Positions 19,441-28,882 of a stretch of DNA of 64,000 bases are shown here, piece after piece. Position 1 is the first letter of the stretch, and each line of letters begins with the position of its first letter. The notes beneath the pieces were generated by a model. The model searched no databases. It saw nothing but the letters and a program-made list of their open reading frames with translations, and had not been told where the DNA came from. This DNA is from Gynurincola endophyticus (GTDB taxonomy: Bacteria > Bacteroidota > Bacteroidia > Chitinophagales > Chitinophagaceae): the NCBI RefSeq assembly GCF_003991195.1, contig NZ_RCWL01000001.1, forward strand, positions 620,001-684,000, written 5' to 3'. Position numbers and translations under genes: made by a program.

Positions 19441-19468
19441 GACCAAATCTTAATTTCGGTCAAAAGTA
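19441..19468 (-). promoter_or_regulatory. promoter -7 element and TetR operator of the first efflux operon
   Basis: On the minus strand TACTTTTG (plus 19461-19468) is an exact TAnnTTTG element. Directly downstream lies an imperfect 21-bp palindrome, plus 19441-19461, with arms GACCnAA and TTnGGTC. It ends 4 bp before the ATG of the TetR gene. A repressor bound here would cover the transcription start. No clear -33 TTG is seen. Confidence 0.55.
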
Positions 19469-19684
19469 GTTCAGGGGTTTCAAATTGTATATTTTGGAGT
19501 TGTAAAAAAATGTTAAGAAGCTTTTTTGTGAAGTTTTCATGACATTCTAAAACATTGACAATTGTTAGTTTATTTGTATTTAACTAGATGATTATCAGTA
19601 TTTATTAATGAAAAAAAACATTGGAAACTCTTTTTCTTATATTGGTTTCTTTTTCTGTTTTAGTATATAGTTTTTTTTAAGTTT

Positions 19685-19692
19685 TATCTTTG
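19685..19692 (+). promoter_or_regulatory. -7 promoter element of the second TetR gene
   Basis: TATCTTTG is an exact match to the Bacteroidota -7 consensus, 23 bp before the ATG at 19716. The -33 position has no good TTG. Confidence 0.5.
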
Positions 19693-19715
19693 CATTATAA
19701 ACCAGTTGACTAAAT

Positions 19716-20318
19716 ATGTCGAATTGTCAAAGATTTTTGGATCCGATCAGGAATGAAATTGTGAATGCCGCAATGGATTTGATGGCCCGGTTTGGCTACC
19801 GCAAAACCACTATGGACGATATTGCCAAAAAAGTCGGCAAGTCGAAGAGTTCACTTTATTATTATTATAAAACGAAGGAAGAAATATTTGAGGTTGCACT
19901 TCAGTTAGATACTGAAGAACAAATCGATGCCTTAAAAGAGGTCATCGCAGCCGGAAATACGGTGGAAGAGAAGTTTCACGGTGTTGTAACTTCGTTGATG
20001 CGCAAAATTATCACCCATACCAAAAGTTTTCCTCACCTAAAACAGGATTTTATTGAGAATCCATTGTTTTTCATTGAAATGTCGAGAAAAAAAGAAAAAC
20101 AACTGGAAGTCATTCTCAAAGATCTGCTAATTTTGGGCATCTCCACCGGAGAAGTGGAGCTTATGTCGGCAGCAGAGATGGATATGTGGTCGAAATCGGT
20201 CATTTCTTCCTTGCAGGCAGTGGGGGCAAAGTTGTTTTTTGCAGAAGATTTTGAGCCTACGGAAGATAATCTCAGATTTTTCACCCGCACACTTTTCAGA
20301 GGAATTGCCAAAATGTAA
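19716..20318 (+). CDS. TetR/AcrR-family transcriptional regulator
   Basis: 200 residues. The helix-turn-helix TTMDDIAKKVGKSKSSLYYY lies about residues 31-50, followed by a helical effector domain. It is divergent from the first efflux operon and only 42 bp upstream of a lipocalin-like lipoprotein gene, so it could regulate either. Its sequence is clearly different from the neighbouring TetR, so it is not a recent duplicate. Confidence 0.88.
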   Translation: MSNCQRFLDPIRNEIVNAAMDLMARFGYRKTTMDDIAKKVGKSKSSLYYYYKTKEEIFEVALQLDTEEQIDALKEVIAAGNTVEEKFHGVVTSLMRKIITHTKSFPHLKQDFIENPLFFIEMSRKKEKQLEVILKDLLILGISTGEVELMSAAEMDMWSKSVISSLQAVGAKLFFAEDFEPTEDNLRFFTRTLFRGIAKM

Positions 20319-20359
20319 TGGTATATTCTTTGCATTTCGTTTCTTATAATATATACTAT

Positions 20360-20845
20360 ATGAAAATAAAGTCTTATCCATTATTCGCCGTATTGACTTT
20401 TTGCCTGTTGGCGCTGGCTTGTAGCCCATCAAAAGTTTCAAGTGTAGGCGGAACAGCAGTGAATATCAGAGGCAGCTGGAATGTTACCGATGTACGTGTT
20501 ACCGGTACTGATTTAAAAAACCTGAAAATTACTGCTTTTGATGAAGGTGATTATTCCTGCTTTAAAGGAAGTGTATGGACTTTGCAACCTTCTGGTAATG
20601 GATCTTACTCTATTAATAATGAAGCTTGCGGATCTAAATTGCAAAGTATTTTCTGGAGTGTGGATACTAAAAAAGGAGCGGAATATTTCAGATTTAAAAA
20701 ACTAAGTGAAGGTGAAAAGCCTAATAGGGTGGTAGACGGTTATGAACTGGAAATTCAGAATATTGATGAAAATTCAATGGTGTTATCGTCTCCTGTAGCT
20801 TTTGAGGGTAAAACAATTTATATCAATTACTATTTATCAAGATAA
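20360..20845 (+). CDS. lipocalin-like lipoprotein
   Basis: 161 residues from the ATG at 20360. Upstream in-frame codons are ignored because the lipoprotein signal MKIKSYPLFAVLTFCLLALAC begins here (lipidated Cys at the end of it). The mature part starts with IRGSWNVTDV, the GxW-type opening of lipocalin-like domains common in Bacteroidota, and is rich in predicted beta strands. The ligand is unknown. Probably in one transcript with the TetR gene before it; a strong terminator follows. Confidence 0.72.
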   Translation: MKIKSYPLFAVLTFCLLALACSPSKVSSVGGTAVNIRGSWNVTDVRVTGTDLKNLKITAFDEGDYSCFKGSVWTLQPSGNGSYSINNEACGSKLQSIFWSVDTKKGAEYFRFKKLSEGEKPNRVVDGYELEIQNIDENSMVLSSPVAFEGKTIYINYYLSR

Positions 20846-20864
20846 GCTCTTGTTATTATAACTG

Positions 20865-20894
20865 AAAACGCTTCCCGACGGGAAGCGTTTTTTA
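20865..20894. terminator. Rho-independent terminator, convergent
   Basis: A 12-bp stem (20865-20876 with 20880-20891, core CGCTTCCC/GGGAAGCG) with loop GAC and a T-run on the plus strand. It ends the lipocalin gene. It also abuts the stop codon of the convergent sigma factor gene, though the A-run serving that strand is short. Confidence 0.88.
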
Positions 20895-21476
20895 TTGCGA
20901 TAATAGAGACAATACTATAAATGAAAAGGTAATATTTTTCAGATTCTTCCGAATGTGTTGCAATGCCATCGTTATTTGATTTTCTACAGTTCTTTTTGAG
21001 ATACCCAGTTGTTCCGCTATTTCTTCGTTTTTAAAACCTTCCTTTCTGCTTAGCCTGAAAATTTCCTGGCATCTCGTGGGTAAATCGCTTAATTGAAGAT
21101 CCAGCCAGCTTTCAAGGTCTTGCCCGATCAATTTATGCTCACCGGCATTATTGTCATCTTCATGACTTCTTTCTATAGTAGTAGAGTAAACTACTTTAAC
21201 GCTTTTCAATTTTTTTATCTCCTTATAAATATGATATCTCGCAGCTGTTTTGAGGTATTGACCCACAAATTCAATAGAAAGTGTTTTTCTTTTGATCCAG
21301 ATATTCGTAAAAATATCCTGAACAACAGAAACGCATGCATCCTGATCGTTTAGATAACTGTAGGCTGTGGTATATAATGTGTCCCAATAGCGATCAAAGA
21401 GAAGGTTGAAGGCTTTAAGGCTACCGCATGTAATTTCCTCCCAAATTTCTTGGTCGGTAGATTCTTTGTTCAACAT
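20892..21476 (-). CDS. ECF-type RNA polymerase sigma factor (FecI-like)
   Basis: 194 residues. Region 2 is SVVQDIFTNIWIKRKTL, followed by a short linker and region 4 with the helix-turn-helix NEEIAEQLGISKRTVENQI. It has no region 1 or 3, as expected of extracytoplasmic-function sigmas. An unusual hydrophobic tail (NITFSFIVLSLLSQ) ends it. It is divergent from, not upstream of, the fecR-type anti-sigma gene 130 bp away, but the pairing with that gene and the STN-type SusC is typical of outer-membrane signalling switches. Confidence 0.9.
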   Translation of the reverse strand: MLNKESTDQEIWEEITCGSLKAFNLLFDRYWDTLYTTAYSYLNDQDACVSVVQDIFTNIWIKRKTLSIEFVGQYLKTAARYHIYKEIKKLKSVKVVYSTTIERSHEDDNNAGEHKLIGQDLESWLDLQLSDLPTRCQEIFRLSRKEGFKNEEIAEQLGISKRTVENQITMALQHIRKNLKNITFSFIVLSLLSQ

Positions 21477-21605
21477 TGAAATCAGTTCAGTTGTGAAAAA
21501 TATTTATTTCTAGTTGAACTTCTAGAATAAGGTAAAAAAAATCTGGTTTTGAATGTGTGTGTCGATTTTTATAAGGCTCTATAAATATAGAACAAATTTT
21601 TGAAA

Positions 21606-22733
21606 ATGACGCGCGAAGAATTTTTAAGGCTTTATGAGAAATACTTGAGCGGCGAATGTTCAGAAGAAGAACAGCAGAAATTATTCATGTATGAAGATGA
21701 TTTCGAGCTGAATTTGAAGCCTTGGAATGACCCGTTAATGGGTGAGAAAGAAGTGGTAAAGTGGAAAATCTTTCAAGGTATTGCCGCAAAAATTCCATCA
21801 AAAAGCAGCACCATATGGAAGATAGCAGTAGCTGCAGTACTGGTGATAGGTTTGGGATTATCTCTTTTTCTTTATGAAAAGCAACCGGTTACCACAGATG
21901 TTCTGGCTACTAATGCTGCAACAGTAGTGAATGATGTTTTGCCCGGATCTGATAAAGCAATCCTGATACTCGCTGACGGAAGCACTGTTAGTCTTGACTC
22001 TTCCAGCAAAGGTTTTCAGATCGATCAACTGGCTACCAAGATTGTCAATAATGAGGGCGGATTAGTATATGAATCCAGTGAAGATGCTGCAGTTGTTTAC
22101 AATGCAGTATCAACTCCAAAAGGCGGGCAATACAGAGTTACCTTGTCGGATGGTACAAAGGTGTGGTTGAATGCCGGTTCTTATTTAAGATACCCTACGA
22201 ATTTTAAGAAAGGTGAACGTGAAGTTGAGTTAAAAGGGGAGGGCTATTTTGAAGTGAAATCCGATGTGACCAGTCCTTTTATCGTAAATGTTCAAAGCGA
22301 ACACACGAATCACACTTCAGTAGTGGTTACCGGAACAAGGTTTAATATCAATGCTTACGAAAATGAACAGGTACAGGCGATTACTTTATTAGAAGGCAAA
22401 TTGTCTGTAAATTCTGATAAGGGAAATTCAATCGTTCAGCCAGGGCAAATGTTGCGTGTTACTAATAGTAATATGAAAATCATTAAAGCTGACATTGATG
22501 AAGTAGTAGCATGGATTGAAAACAGGTTCCAGTTCAATGATGAAAAGCTGACTTCTATACTAAGACAAATCGAACGCTGGTATGATGTAGAAGTAGTATA
22601 TGATAATATACCGGATCAAAGATATTTTGGAATTATATCCCGTGATGTTCCGTTGTCACAGGTAATAAAAATGTTAGAATTATCAAGTAATGTAAAATTT
22701 GAAATAAAAGATAAAAAACTTCTAGTGAACTAA
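21606..22733 (+). CDS. FecR-type anti-sigma factor
   Basis: 375 residues from the ATG at 21606 (a TTG two codons upstream is less likely). A cytoplasmic N-terminus (MTREEFLRLYEKYLSGECSE) would bind the sigma factor. One membrane segment lies near residues 62-82 (IWKIAVAAVLVIGLGLSLFL). The periplasmic FecR domain (LSDGTKVWLNAGSYLRYP) and a C-terminal DUF4974-like region receive the signal from the STN domain of the SusC encoded next. The receptor gene begins 35 bp downstream. Confidence 0.92.
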   Translation: MTREEFLRLYEKYLSGECSEEEQQKLFMYEDDFELNLKPWNDPLMGEKEVVKWKIFQGIAAKIPSKSSTIWKIAVAAVLVIGLGLSLFLYEKQPVTTDVLATNAATVVNDVLPGSDKAILILADGSTVSLDSSSKGFQIDQLATKIVNNEGGLVYESSEDAAVVYNAVSTPKGGQYRVTLSDGTKVWLNAGSYLRYPTNFKKGEREVELKGEGYFEVKSDVTSPFIVNVQSEHTNHTSVVVTGTRFNINAYENEQVQAITLLEGKLSVNSDKGNSIVQPGQMLRVTNSNMKIIKADIDEVVAWIENRFQFNDEKLTSILRQIERWYDVEVVYDNIPDQRYFGIISRDVPLSQVIKMLELSSNVKFEIKDKKLLVN

Positions 22734-22768
22734 TAAGGCAAAAAATCTGGGAACCAAAACAACCAACT

Positions 22769-25700
22769 ATGATGAAGCAAATTGACTCCAACTCTTTTTT
22801 GACGTTGATGCGAAAGAGAGTGCCCCATCTTATTAGCCGTAGGATGGTAAAAAACGGCTCCAGGAAAATTCTGGTAGCTTTTACGGCTTTATTTTTTCAG
22901 ATGAATGTGTTTGCATATTCTCAAAATGTAAGTATCTCTCTGAAAAATGCTCCTGTTGAAAAAGTATTAAAGGCAATTAACCAACAAACAGGATTTTCCT
23001 TTCTTTATAATGCAGAGTTATTAAAGAAAACATCTCCCATTAGTATTGATGTAAAAAATACTCCTTTAAAGGAAGTGTTAGCTCAGTGTTTTAATGAGCA
23101 AAAAATTTCTTTTGTTGTTGATAATAATACGATTGTATTAAAAACAGAAAAAGAAGTTAAAGAAGAAACCCGTAAAACTGAATATGTTCAACAACAGTTT
23201 GTTGAAGGTGTTGTTGTAGATGAAAAAGGTTCACCATTACAAGGTGTTACTGTAAGTGTTGTAGAAAAAGCTGAAGTAATGACAGTAACAGATGCAAATG
23301 GTAAGTTCAGAATTCTTTTTCCTACAGAAGGTAAAACTCTCTCTTTTAGTTACGTTGGATATCTTGCCGAAACACTTAAAATCGGTCAGAATAGAAATGT
23401 AAAAGTTACACTGTCGCCAGAATCCGACGACCTGGATCTGGTAGTGGTGGCATACGGTTCTAAAAAGAAGGAAGAGTTAACAACTTCGGTTGCAAAAATT
23501 TCTTCGAAGGATTTTGAAAAACGACCTATTTCTAATATCTCTGACGCAATTGCAGGTGCTGCTCCCGGTGTTCAATCAAACTCCGGTAATGGGTCTCCCG
23601 GTAGCGGATCTACCATCCGTATCCGTGGATTTGGCTCTATCAGTGGCGATAATGCACCTTTGTATATATTAGATGGAGTTCCTTATTCCGGTGTTCTGAA
23701 TAACATTAGTCCTGATGATATCGAATCTATGTCTATCTTAAAAGACGCTGCCTCTACTTCTCTTTACGGAGCAAGAGGAGCAAATGGTATCATTGTAATT
23801 ACTACGAAAAAAGGTATCAAGAATAAAACTCGTGTAGATATTAAAGCTGTTCAAGGTTTCTCAACCCGTGGTTTGAGCTTGTATGACAGAACAGACGCTT
23901 ATCAATATTATCCTTTACTATGGGAAAGTTTACGTAATAGTTTTGTGGATAATGGTATGGTATTAAATGATGCCAACCAGAAAGCTTCTGATGAAATTTA
24001 TTCAAATCTGGTTTCAAATCCTTTTGGCGTTCCGAATAACCAAATCGTACTTCCTGACGGAACAATCAATCCGGCAGCAAGAGTTCGTCACGCTGATGAT
24101 ATGAACTGGAGAGAAGCTGTTACTCAAATGGGCTTAAGAAATGATTACAACGTTTCTATTTATGGAGGAACCGATAAATCAGACTTCTTTACATCACTGG
24201 GCTACTTAAAAGAAAGAGGTTATACTTTAAAGTCTGACTTTGAAAGAGCTAATGCCCGTGTTAAATTAAACAGCCAGGTTACCAAATGGTTTAAAGTAGG
24301 TGCTAATATCGCAGCTAATTATACCAGTTCACAAGAGTCTATTGAAAACAGTGGTTTAAATGAAAATCCTTTTTATGTAGATTTATTGATGGGACCTATC
24401 TATTATGTACACGAACATGATCCTGTTACCGGTGATTACATCTTAGACAGAAACGGACAGCGCGTGATTGATATCGGTGATTACAGACCGATTATGACTT
24501 CAAGAAATATTCTTGCAGAAACTCAATACAATCTTAATAAGCTTTCGAGAAACGTATTGAACTCAAGATTCTACGGTACCATTAATTTTACAAAAGATAT
24601 CAAGTTCACTACGAACATTGCCTTTGATGTAAACAACTATCAGATGATCGTATTTGATAGTCCTAACATCGGAGATGCTATGGGAAGAGGTAGAACTTAT
24701 GACACGCGGAGTACGTCAAAATACGTAACCATTAACCAACTCCTTAACTACGACAAAACTTTTGATAAACACTCTGTTGGTTTCTTATTAGGACATGAAT
24801 ATTATCAGTATCAATACGATTATATCCGTGGACGTAAAGAAATTCAAACGGTTGACGGTTCAATGCAATTAGATAACTTCTCTTCTGTAATTGATATCTT
24901 AGGTTATCAGGATAATTACAAACTGGAGTCTTATTTCGGTAGAGCTGAATATGATTATGATAAAAAATACTTCTTATCCGGAGCTTTCAGAAATGACATT
25001 TCTTCTAAATTCCATCCTGATAACAGATCGAGCTGGTTTGTGTCTGCATCTGCTGCATGGCAGGTAAGTAACGAAGAGTGGTTTAATGTTCCTGCTTTCG
25101 ACCACTTGAAAGTGAGAGCCAGCTGGGGACAAGTAGGTTCTGATGACGCAATGGGCTTATATGCTTACCAGTCATTGTACAATTTCGGTAATGCTTATAA
25201 TTATGGTTCAGAAGCCGGTTTAAGAATGCAGTCTACTGTAGGAAACCCGAACATCCGCTGGGAAACTACCGTAAACTCTGATATCGCTATTGAATTCGGA
25301 TTGTTAAAAAGCCGTATTAATGGTGAAATCGAATTCTTCCACAGACGTACCAATGACCTCTTGTTCGCAAGACCAACACCTGGTTCTTCCGGTAATAGTT
25401 CTTTCAACGATAATATCGGAGCAATGCTGAACAGAGGATTCGAAATCTCTTTGAATGCTGATGTTATCCGTAATAAACACTTTAAGTGGAACCTCGCAGT
25501 AAATGCAACTACTTATAAAAATATTATTAAAGAATTACCACAGGAAGAAATTGTAAGCGGTACTAAAAAATATTCAGTAGGAGTTTCAAGATACGAGTTC
25601 TGGTTACGTGACTGGTACGGTGTAGATCCGGATAATGGAACAGGGTTGTATTATGCAAACGGAATGACATCAAACGCTTTTGTAAATGGTAAAGGTGATA

Positions 25701-26227
25701 CTGTTACTGCAGTTGCGGCCGAAGCTAAATATAATTATTTCGGTTCTGTAATTCCTGATGTATATGGCGGTATTACCAATACATTTACTTACAAGAATTT
25801 CACGCTGACTACCTTATTCACTTATCAGATCGGTGGTAAAGTGTTCGATAACGATTATCAGTCAATAATGCATGATGGTACATTCGGCAGAGCATTACAC
25901 GCCGATGCGGCAAACCGCTGGCAAAAACCTGGTGATGTAACAGATGTGCCAAGAAGAACATTGAGTAATGTAATGTATGATAGTGACCGTTTCCTTATCT
26001 CAGGTTCATACATTACCATGCGCTCAGCCTCTTTAACGTATGAATTGCCTAAAAGCTTTATGAATAGAATTGCAGCTACTTCAGGTAGAATATATGTGAG
26101 CGGAGAAAATCTTTTCATTAAAGCAGCACGTAAAGGTTTAAATCCTACTCAGGTTTACACCGGTGCTCCTTCTTATACTTATGCTCCGGCCAGAACTATT
26201 TCAGTAGGTGTGAATGTATCATTTTAA
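22769..26227 (+). CDS. SusC/RagA-family TonB-dependent transducer with STN domain
   Basis: 1152 residues. After a long signal region (to about residue 50), an STN domain (about 52-115, VSISLKNAPVEKVLKAINQQ) contacts the anti-sigma factor in the periplasm. Then come a carboxypeptidase-regulatory-like domain (about 148-215) and the plug with SMSILKDAASTSLYGARGAN. The beta barrel ends in VGVNVSF. It both imports a substrate and reports its presence, so the locus is probably induced by its own substrate. SusD follows 20 bp later. Confidence 0.94.
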   Translation: MMKQIDSNSFLTLMRKRVPHLISRRMVKNGSRKILVAFTALFFQMNVFAYSQNVSISLKNAPVEKVLKAINQQTGFSFLYNAELLKKTSPISIDVKNTPLKEVLAQCFNEQKISFVVDNNTIVLKTEKEVKEETRKTEYVQQQFVEGVVVDEKGSPLQGVTVSVVEKAEVMTVTDANGKFRILFPTEGKTLSFSYVGYLAETLKIGQNRNVKVTLSPESDDLDLVVVAYGSKKKEELTTSVAKISSKDFEKRPISNISDAIAGAAPGVQSNSGNGSPGSGSTIRIRGFGSISGDNAPLYILDGVPYSGVLNNISPDDIESMSILKDAASTSLYGARGANGIIVITTKKGIKNKTRVDIKAVQGFSTRGLSLYDRTDAYQYYPLLWESLRNSFVDNGMVLNDANQKASDEIYSNLVSNPFGVPNNQIVLPDGTINPAARVRHADDMNWREAVTQMGLRNDYNVSIYGGTDKSDFFTSLGYLKERGYTLKSDFERANARVKLNSQVTKWFKVGANIAANYTSSQESIENSGLNENPFYVDLLMGPIYYVHEHDPVTGDYILDRNGQRVIDIGDYRPIMTSRNILAETQYNLNKLSRNVLNSRFYGTINFTKDIKFTTNIAFDVNNYQMIVFDSPNIGDAMGRGRTYDTRSTSKYVTINQLLNYDKTFDKHSVGFLLGHEYYQYQYDYIRGRKEIQTVDGSMQLDNFSSVIDILGYQDNYKLESYFGRAEYDYDKKYFLSGAFRNDISSKFHPDNRSSWFVSASAAWQVSNEEWFNVPAFDHLKVRASWGQVGSDDAMGLYAYQSLYNFGNAYNYGSEAGLRMQSTVGNPNIRWETTVNSDIAIEFGLLKSRINGEIEFFHRRTNDLLFARPTPGSSGNSSFNDNIGAMLNRGFEISLNADVIRNKHFKWNLAVNATTYKNIIKELPQEEIVSGTKKYSVGVSRYEFWLRDWYGVDPDNGTGLYYANGMTSNAFVNGKGDTVTAVAAEAKYNYFGSVIPDVYGGITNTFTYKNFTLTTLFTYQIGGKVFDNDYQSIMHDGTFGRALHADAANRWQKPGDVTDVPRRTLSNVMYDSDRFLISGSYITMRSASLTYELPKSFMNRIAATSGRIYVSGENLFIKAARKGLNPTQVYTGAPSYTYAPARTISVGVNVSF

Positions 26228-26247
26228 TAAAAGCAATTGAAAAAATT

Positions 26248-27786
26248 ATGAAACGTATATATTTCTTTTTTGCAGTTGCTATCATTACATTGGCAACAGC
26301 ATGTTCTAAAGAGAAGATGAATACCTTTCCTACCGATCAGGTTTCTGAAGGGATTGTATTCACCAGTTTAGCAAACATTGAAAAAGCACTAAACGGTGCT
26401 TACAGAGCAACTTATAATCAGTTTACCAATCAGCATAGAGACGGTCATGGTGCCGTAATGATTTTAATGGACGCAATGGGCGAAGATTATGTTCGCTCAA
26501 GAACCGGATACACTTACCACCGTGGTGCTTATCGCTGGGAAGATCATAGAAACCCAAGCTCGGCAAACGTTGTTGGTTTTGTATGGGACTTCTATTATCT
26601 CATCGTTGGTAATCTTAATAAAATACTTGATAACATCGATGAAGTAGAAGGTGACCCGGCAAGAAAGGCAAGAATTAAAGCCGAAGCTTTAACATTAAGA
26701 GCATGGGCTCATCACTACCTGATTCAGTTGTATGCAAAACGTTATCAGGAAGGTGGTAATAATACCCAGCCTGGTATTCCGATCAATCTTACTCACTCAA
26801 TTACCAGTACCGGAAGAGGAACAGTAGAAGCCGCTTATCAGGCAATCAACGACGATTTAGATCAGGCCATCTCTATTTTTGGCGGAGCAATTGCGCGCAC
26901 GCTTAAAACACATATCAATATCAGCGTAGCTCAAGGTGTAAAAGCACGTGTATTATTAACGCAGCACAGATATTCTGAAGCTGCCCTGATGGCGAAAGCT
27001 GCACGTGAATCGTTTGCCAGCGAAACGAATGCAGGCGAAGCAATCATGAGCGAAAATGATTATTTCGCTGGTTTTTCTAACCTGAGTAATGTTGAATGGA
27101 TGTGGGGTGTTCAACAGTTAGAACAACAAGTTCCTACTTATGGCGGTTTCTTCCGTTACATGAGTTCTAATATTAATTCAGGGTTTACCCGTACCAATCC
27201 GAAATCAATGAATTCTGTTTTATGGCAATCCATTTCTCCTACTGACTATAGAAGAAAATTATGGTGGGATGGAACAACGGCCGACAGAGTGAATTTCCCG
27301 GGTGTAATTAATGCCGAAACCGGTAACCCGGTATCAGGACAAACTTTTGTTGCTTATCAACATAAAAAATATGTAACAGCTGATTACAGATTTGCCGCAG
27401 GTGATATTCCTTTTATGAGAACATCTGAAATGTACCTCATAGAAGCAGAAGGATATGCACGCTCTGAGCAGTACGGATTAGCACAACAAACACTGTTTAC
27501 CCTGATCAGTAAGAGAGACCCGGATTATGTTTTATCAACTAATACCGGAGCTGCACTGATCAATGAAGTAATGCATCACCGCCGTGTGGAACTTTGGGGT
27601 GAAGGGTTCCGCTTCCTCGATCTTAAACGTACGAATAGCGACCTGGATCGTAGAAATGCAAATCACACATCTACATTGGCAAATGTATTGTTTATGGCAG
27701 CAGGTGCAAATGAATGGACCTGGATGCTTCCTATCAGTGAGTTGAATGATAATCCGAATCTGACTTTACAAGATCAAAACCCATAA
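26248..27786 (+). CDS. SusD/RagB-family surface lipoprotein
   Basis: 512 residues; lipobox ATAC with Cys20 in MKRIYFFFAVAIITLATAC. The SusD fold is recognisable from EALTLRAWAHHYLIQLYAKR in the first half and FMRTSEMYLIEAEGYARSE plus VMHHRRVELWGEGFRFLDLKR in the second. It binds the substrate of the preceding SusC at the surface. A terminator follows, after which the two enzyme genes begin. Confidence 0.92.
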   Translation: MKRIYFFFAVAIITLATACSKEKMNTFPTDQVSEGIVFTSLANIEKALNGAYRATYNQFTNQHRDGHGAVMILMDAMGEDYVRSRTGYTYHRGAYRWEDHRNPSSANVVGFVWDFYYLIVGNLNKILDNIDEVEGDPARKARIKAEALTLRAWAHHYLIQLYAKRYQEGGNNTQPGIPINLTHSITSTGRGTVEAAYQAINDDLDQAISIFGGAIARTLKTHINISVAQGVKARVLLTQHRYSEAALMAKAARESFASETNAGEAIMSENDYFAGFSNLSNVEWMWGVQQLEQQVPTYGGFFRYMSSNINSGFTRTNPKSMNSVLWQSISPTDYRRKLWWDGTTADRVNFPGVINAETGNPVSGQTFVAYQHKKYVTADYRFAAGDIPFMRTSEMYLIEAEGYARSEQYGLAQQTLFTLISKRDPDYVLSTNTGAALINEVMHHRRVELWGEGFRFLDLKRTNSDLDRRNANHTSTLANVLFMAAGANEWTWMLPISELNDNPNLTLQDQNP

Positions 27787-27810
27787 CTCCCAGATACACG
27801 AACACGAAAG

Positions 27811-27835
27811 GGCGGCGTTTCGGCGTCGCCTTTTT
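27811..27835 (+). terminator. Rho-independent terminator after the second susD
   Basis: An 8-bp GC-rich stem with two wobble pairs (27811-27818 with 27823-27830), a TTCG tetraloop and TTTTT. Confidence 0.8.
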
Positions 27836-27900
27836 ATTTATTCGCAATTAGCTTTTTTGTTACTATTTATATTAACCATTAACCTTAAAATTTTCATTCT

Positions 27901-28869
27901 ATGAACAGGAAACAAAAAGTCTCTTTGGTTATTCTATTTACAGGAGTTGCGCTGTATGCCTGCTCAAAAAAAGTACAGGATATTGTTACTTTGCAGGTAG
28001 ATGAACCGGAAGAATCTGTAATGTCTTCTGCATACACAGATTCTTATACACCCGGTACTACTTTATATGGAGATAAAAACTTTGTTCAATTTACCGTAGG
28101 AGATTCTAATACCGCAATGATCGTTACCGCCGGCCATGGTGGTACTTTGCGCCCCGCTTTTATTCCAGACCGTACGCAGGGTGAAACCGCAGCAGATTTA
28201 AATACTGCTGACCTGGCCCGCAGAATCGCAGATTCTATTAAAAACAGAATTGGTGTTCGCCCGCACGTAATCATCAATAACCTGCATCGTATTAAACTGG
28301 ATCCTAATCGCCCGGAAGACGAATTATATCTTACGCACGATTCCGCAAAAGTTGCATACGACCAATACCATGAATTTATTTTTATCGCTCGCCGGATGGT
28401 TACCGAAAGAATCGGTAAGGGTTTATTGCTGGATGTTCACGGACACGCTCATGCGATTGACAGAACGGAGCTTGGATATCTGACTACCAGAACACAGATC
28501 AACGCTACTGATGTTTCTCTGAATACACGTGGTGCTCAGTCAAGTATCAAAAATATCTGGAACGGTTCAACCTTTACCTATTCAGAGTTATTGCGCGGGT
28601 CAAAAGCTTTTGGTACTTTAATGGAAAATGAAGGTATGGCAGCTGTTCCCAGCCAGCAGGATCCGTCACCCGGTACTGCCGCTTATTTTAACGGAGGTTA
28701 CACAACGCTGGTACATGGTTCTAAAGACAGTGGTACTATCTCAGCTATTCAGCTTGAGTTTCCACGTCCGTCTGTTCGTGAATCAACCACTACCCGTGCT
28801 GCCGCTGCGAGTAAGCTGGCCAATGTGGTGAGAGACTTTTTAGCCGAACATTATAATTTCACCTATTAA
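27901..28869 (+). CDS. N-formylglutamate amidohydrolase-like lipoprotein
   Basis: 322 residues; lipoprotein signal with YAC lipobox. The mature part has the block pattern of the N-formylglutamate amidohydrolase superfamily: TAGHGG, IPDRTQGETAADLNT, INNLHRIKLDPNR, LLDVHGHAH and TELGYL, with His/Asp/Glu residues suited to a metal site. Known members cleave N-formyl- or gamma-glutamyl-type amide bonds. A surface or periplasmic location is unusual for classical FGase, so the substrate is probably an oligomer or external compound. It is followed after 13 bp by the carboxypeptidase gene. Confidence 0.7.
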   Translation: MNRKQKVSLVILFTGVALYACSKKVQDIVTLQVDEPEESVMSSAYTDSYTPGTTLYGDKNFVQFTVGDSNTAMIVTAGHGGTLRPAFIPDRTQGETAADLNTADLARRIADSIKNRIGVRPHVIINNLHRIKLDPNRPEDELYLTHDSAKVAYDQYHEFIFIARRMVTERIGKGLLLDVHGHAHAIDRTELGYLTTRTQINATDVSLNTRGAQSSIKNIWNGSTFTYSELLRGSKAFGTLMENEGMAAVPSQQDPSPGTAAYFNGGYTTLVHGSKDSGTISAIQLEFPRPSVRESTTTRAAAASKLANVVRDFLAEHYNFTY

Positions 28870-28882
28870 TAATCAGTTCAGG

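Noticed and set aside
19706-19730. TTGAC-N15-GTCAA repeat around the start of the second TetR gene
   Set aside because: Only five bases per arm with no further symmetry inside; too weak to call an operator, although its position would suit one.
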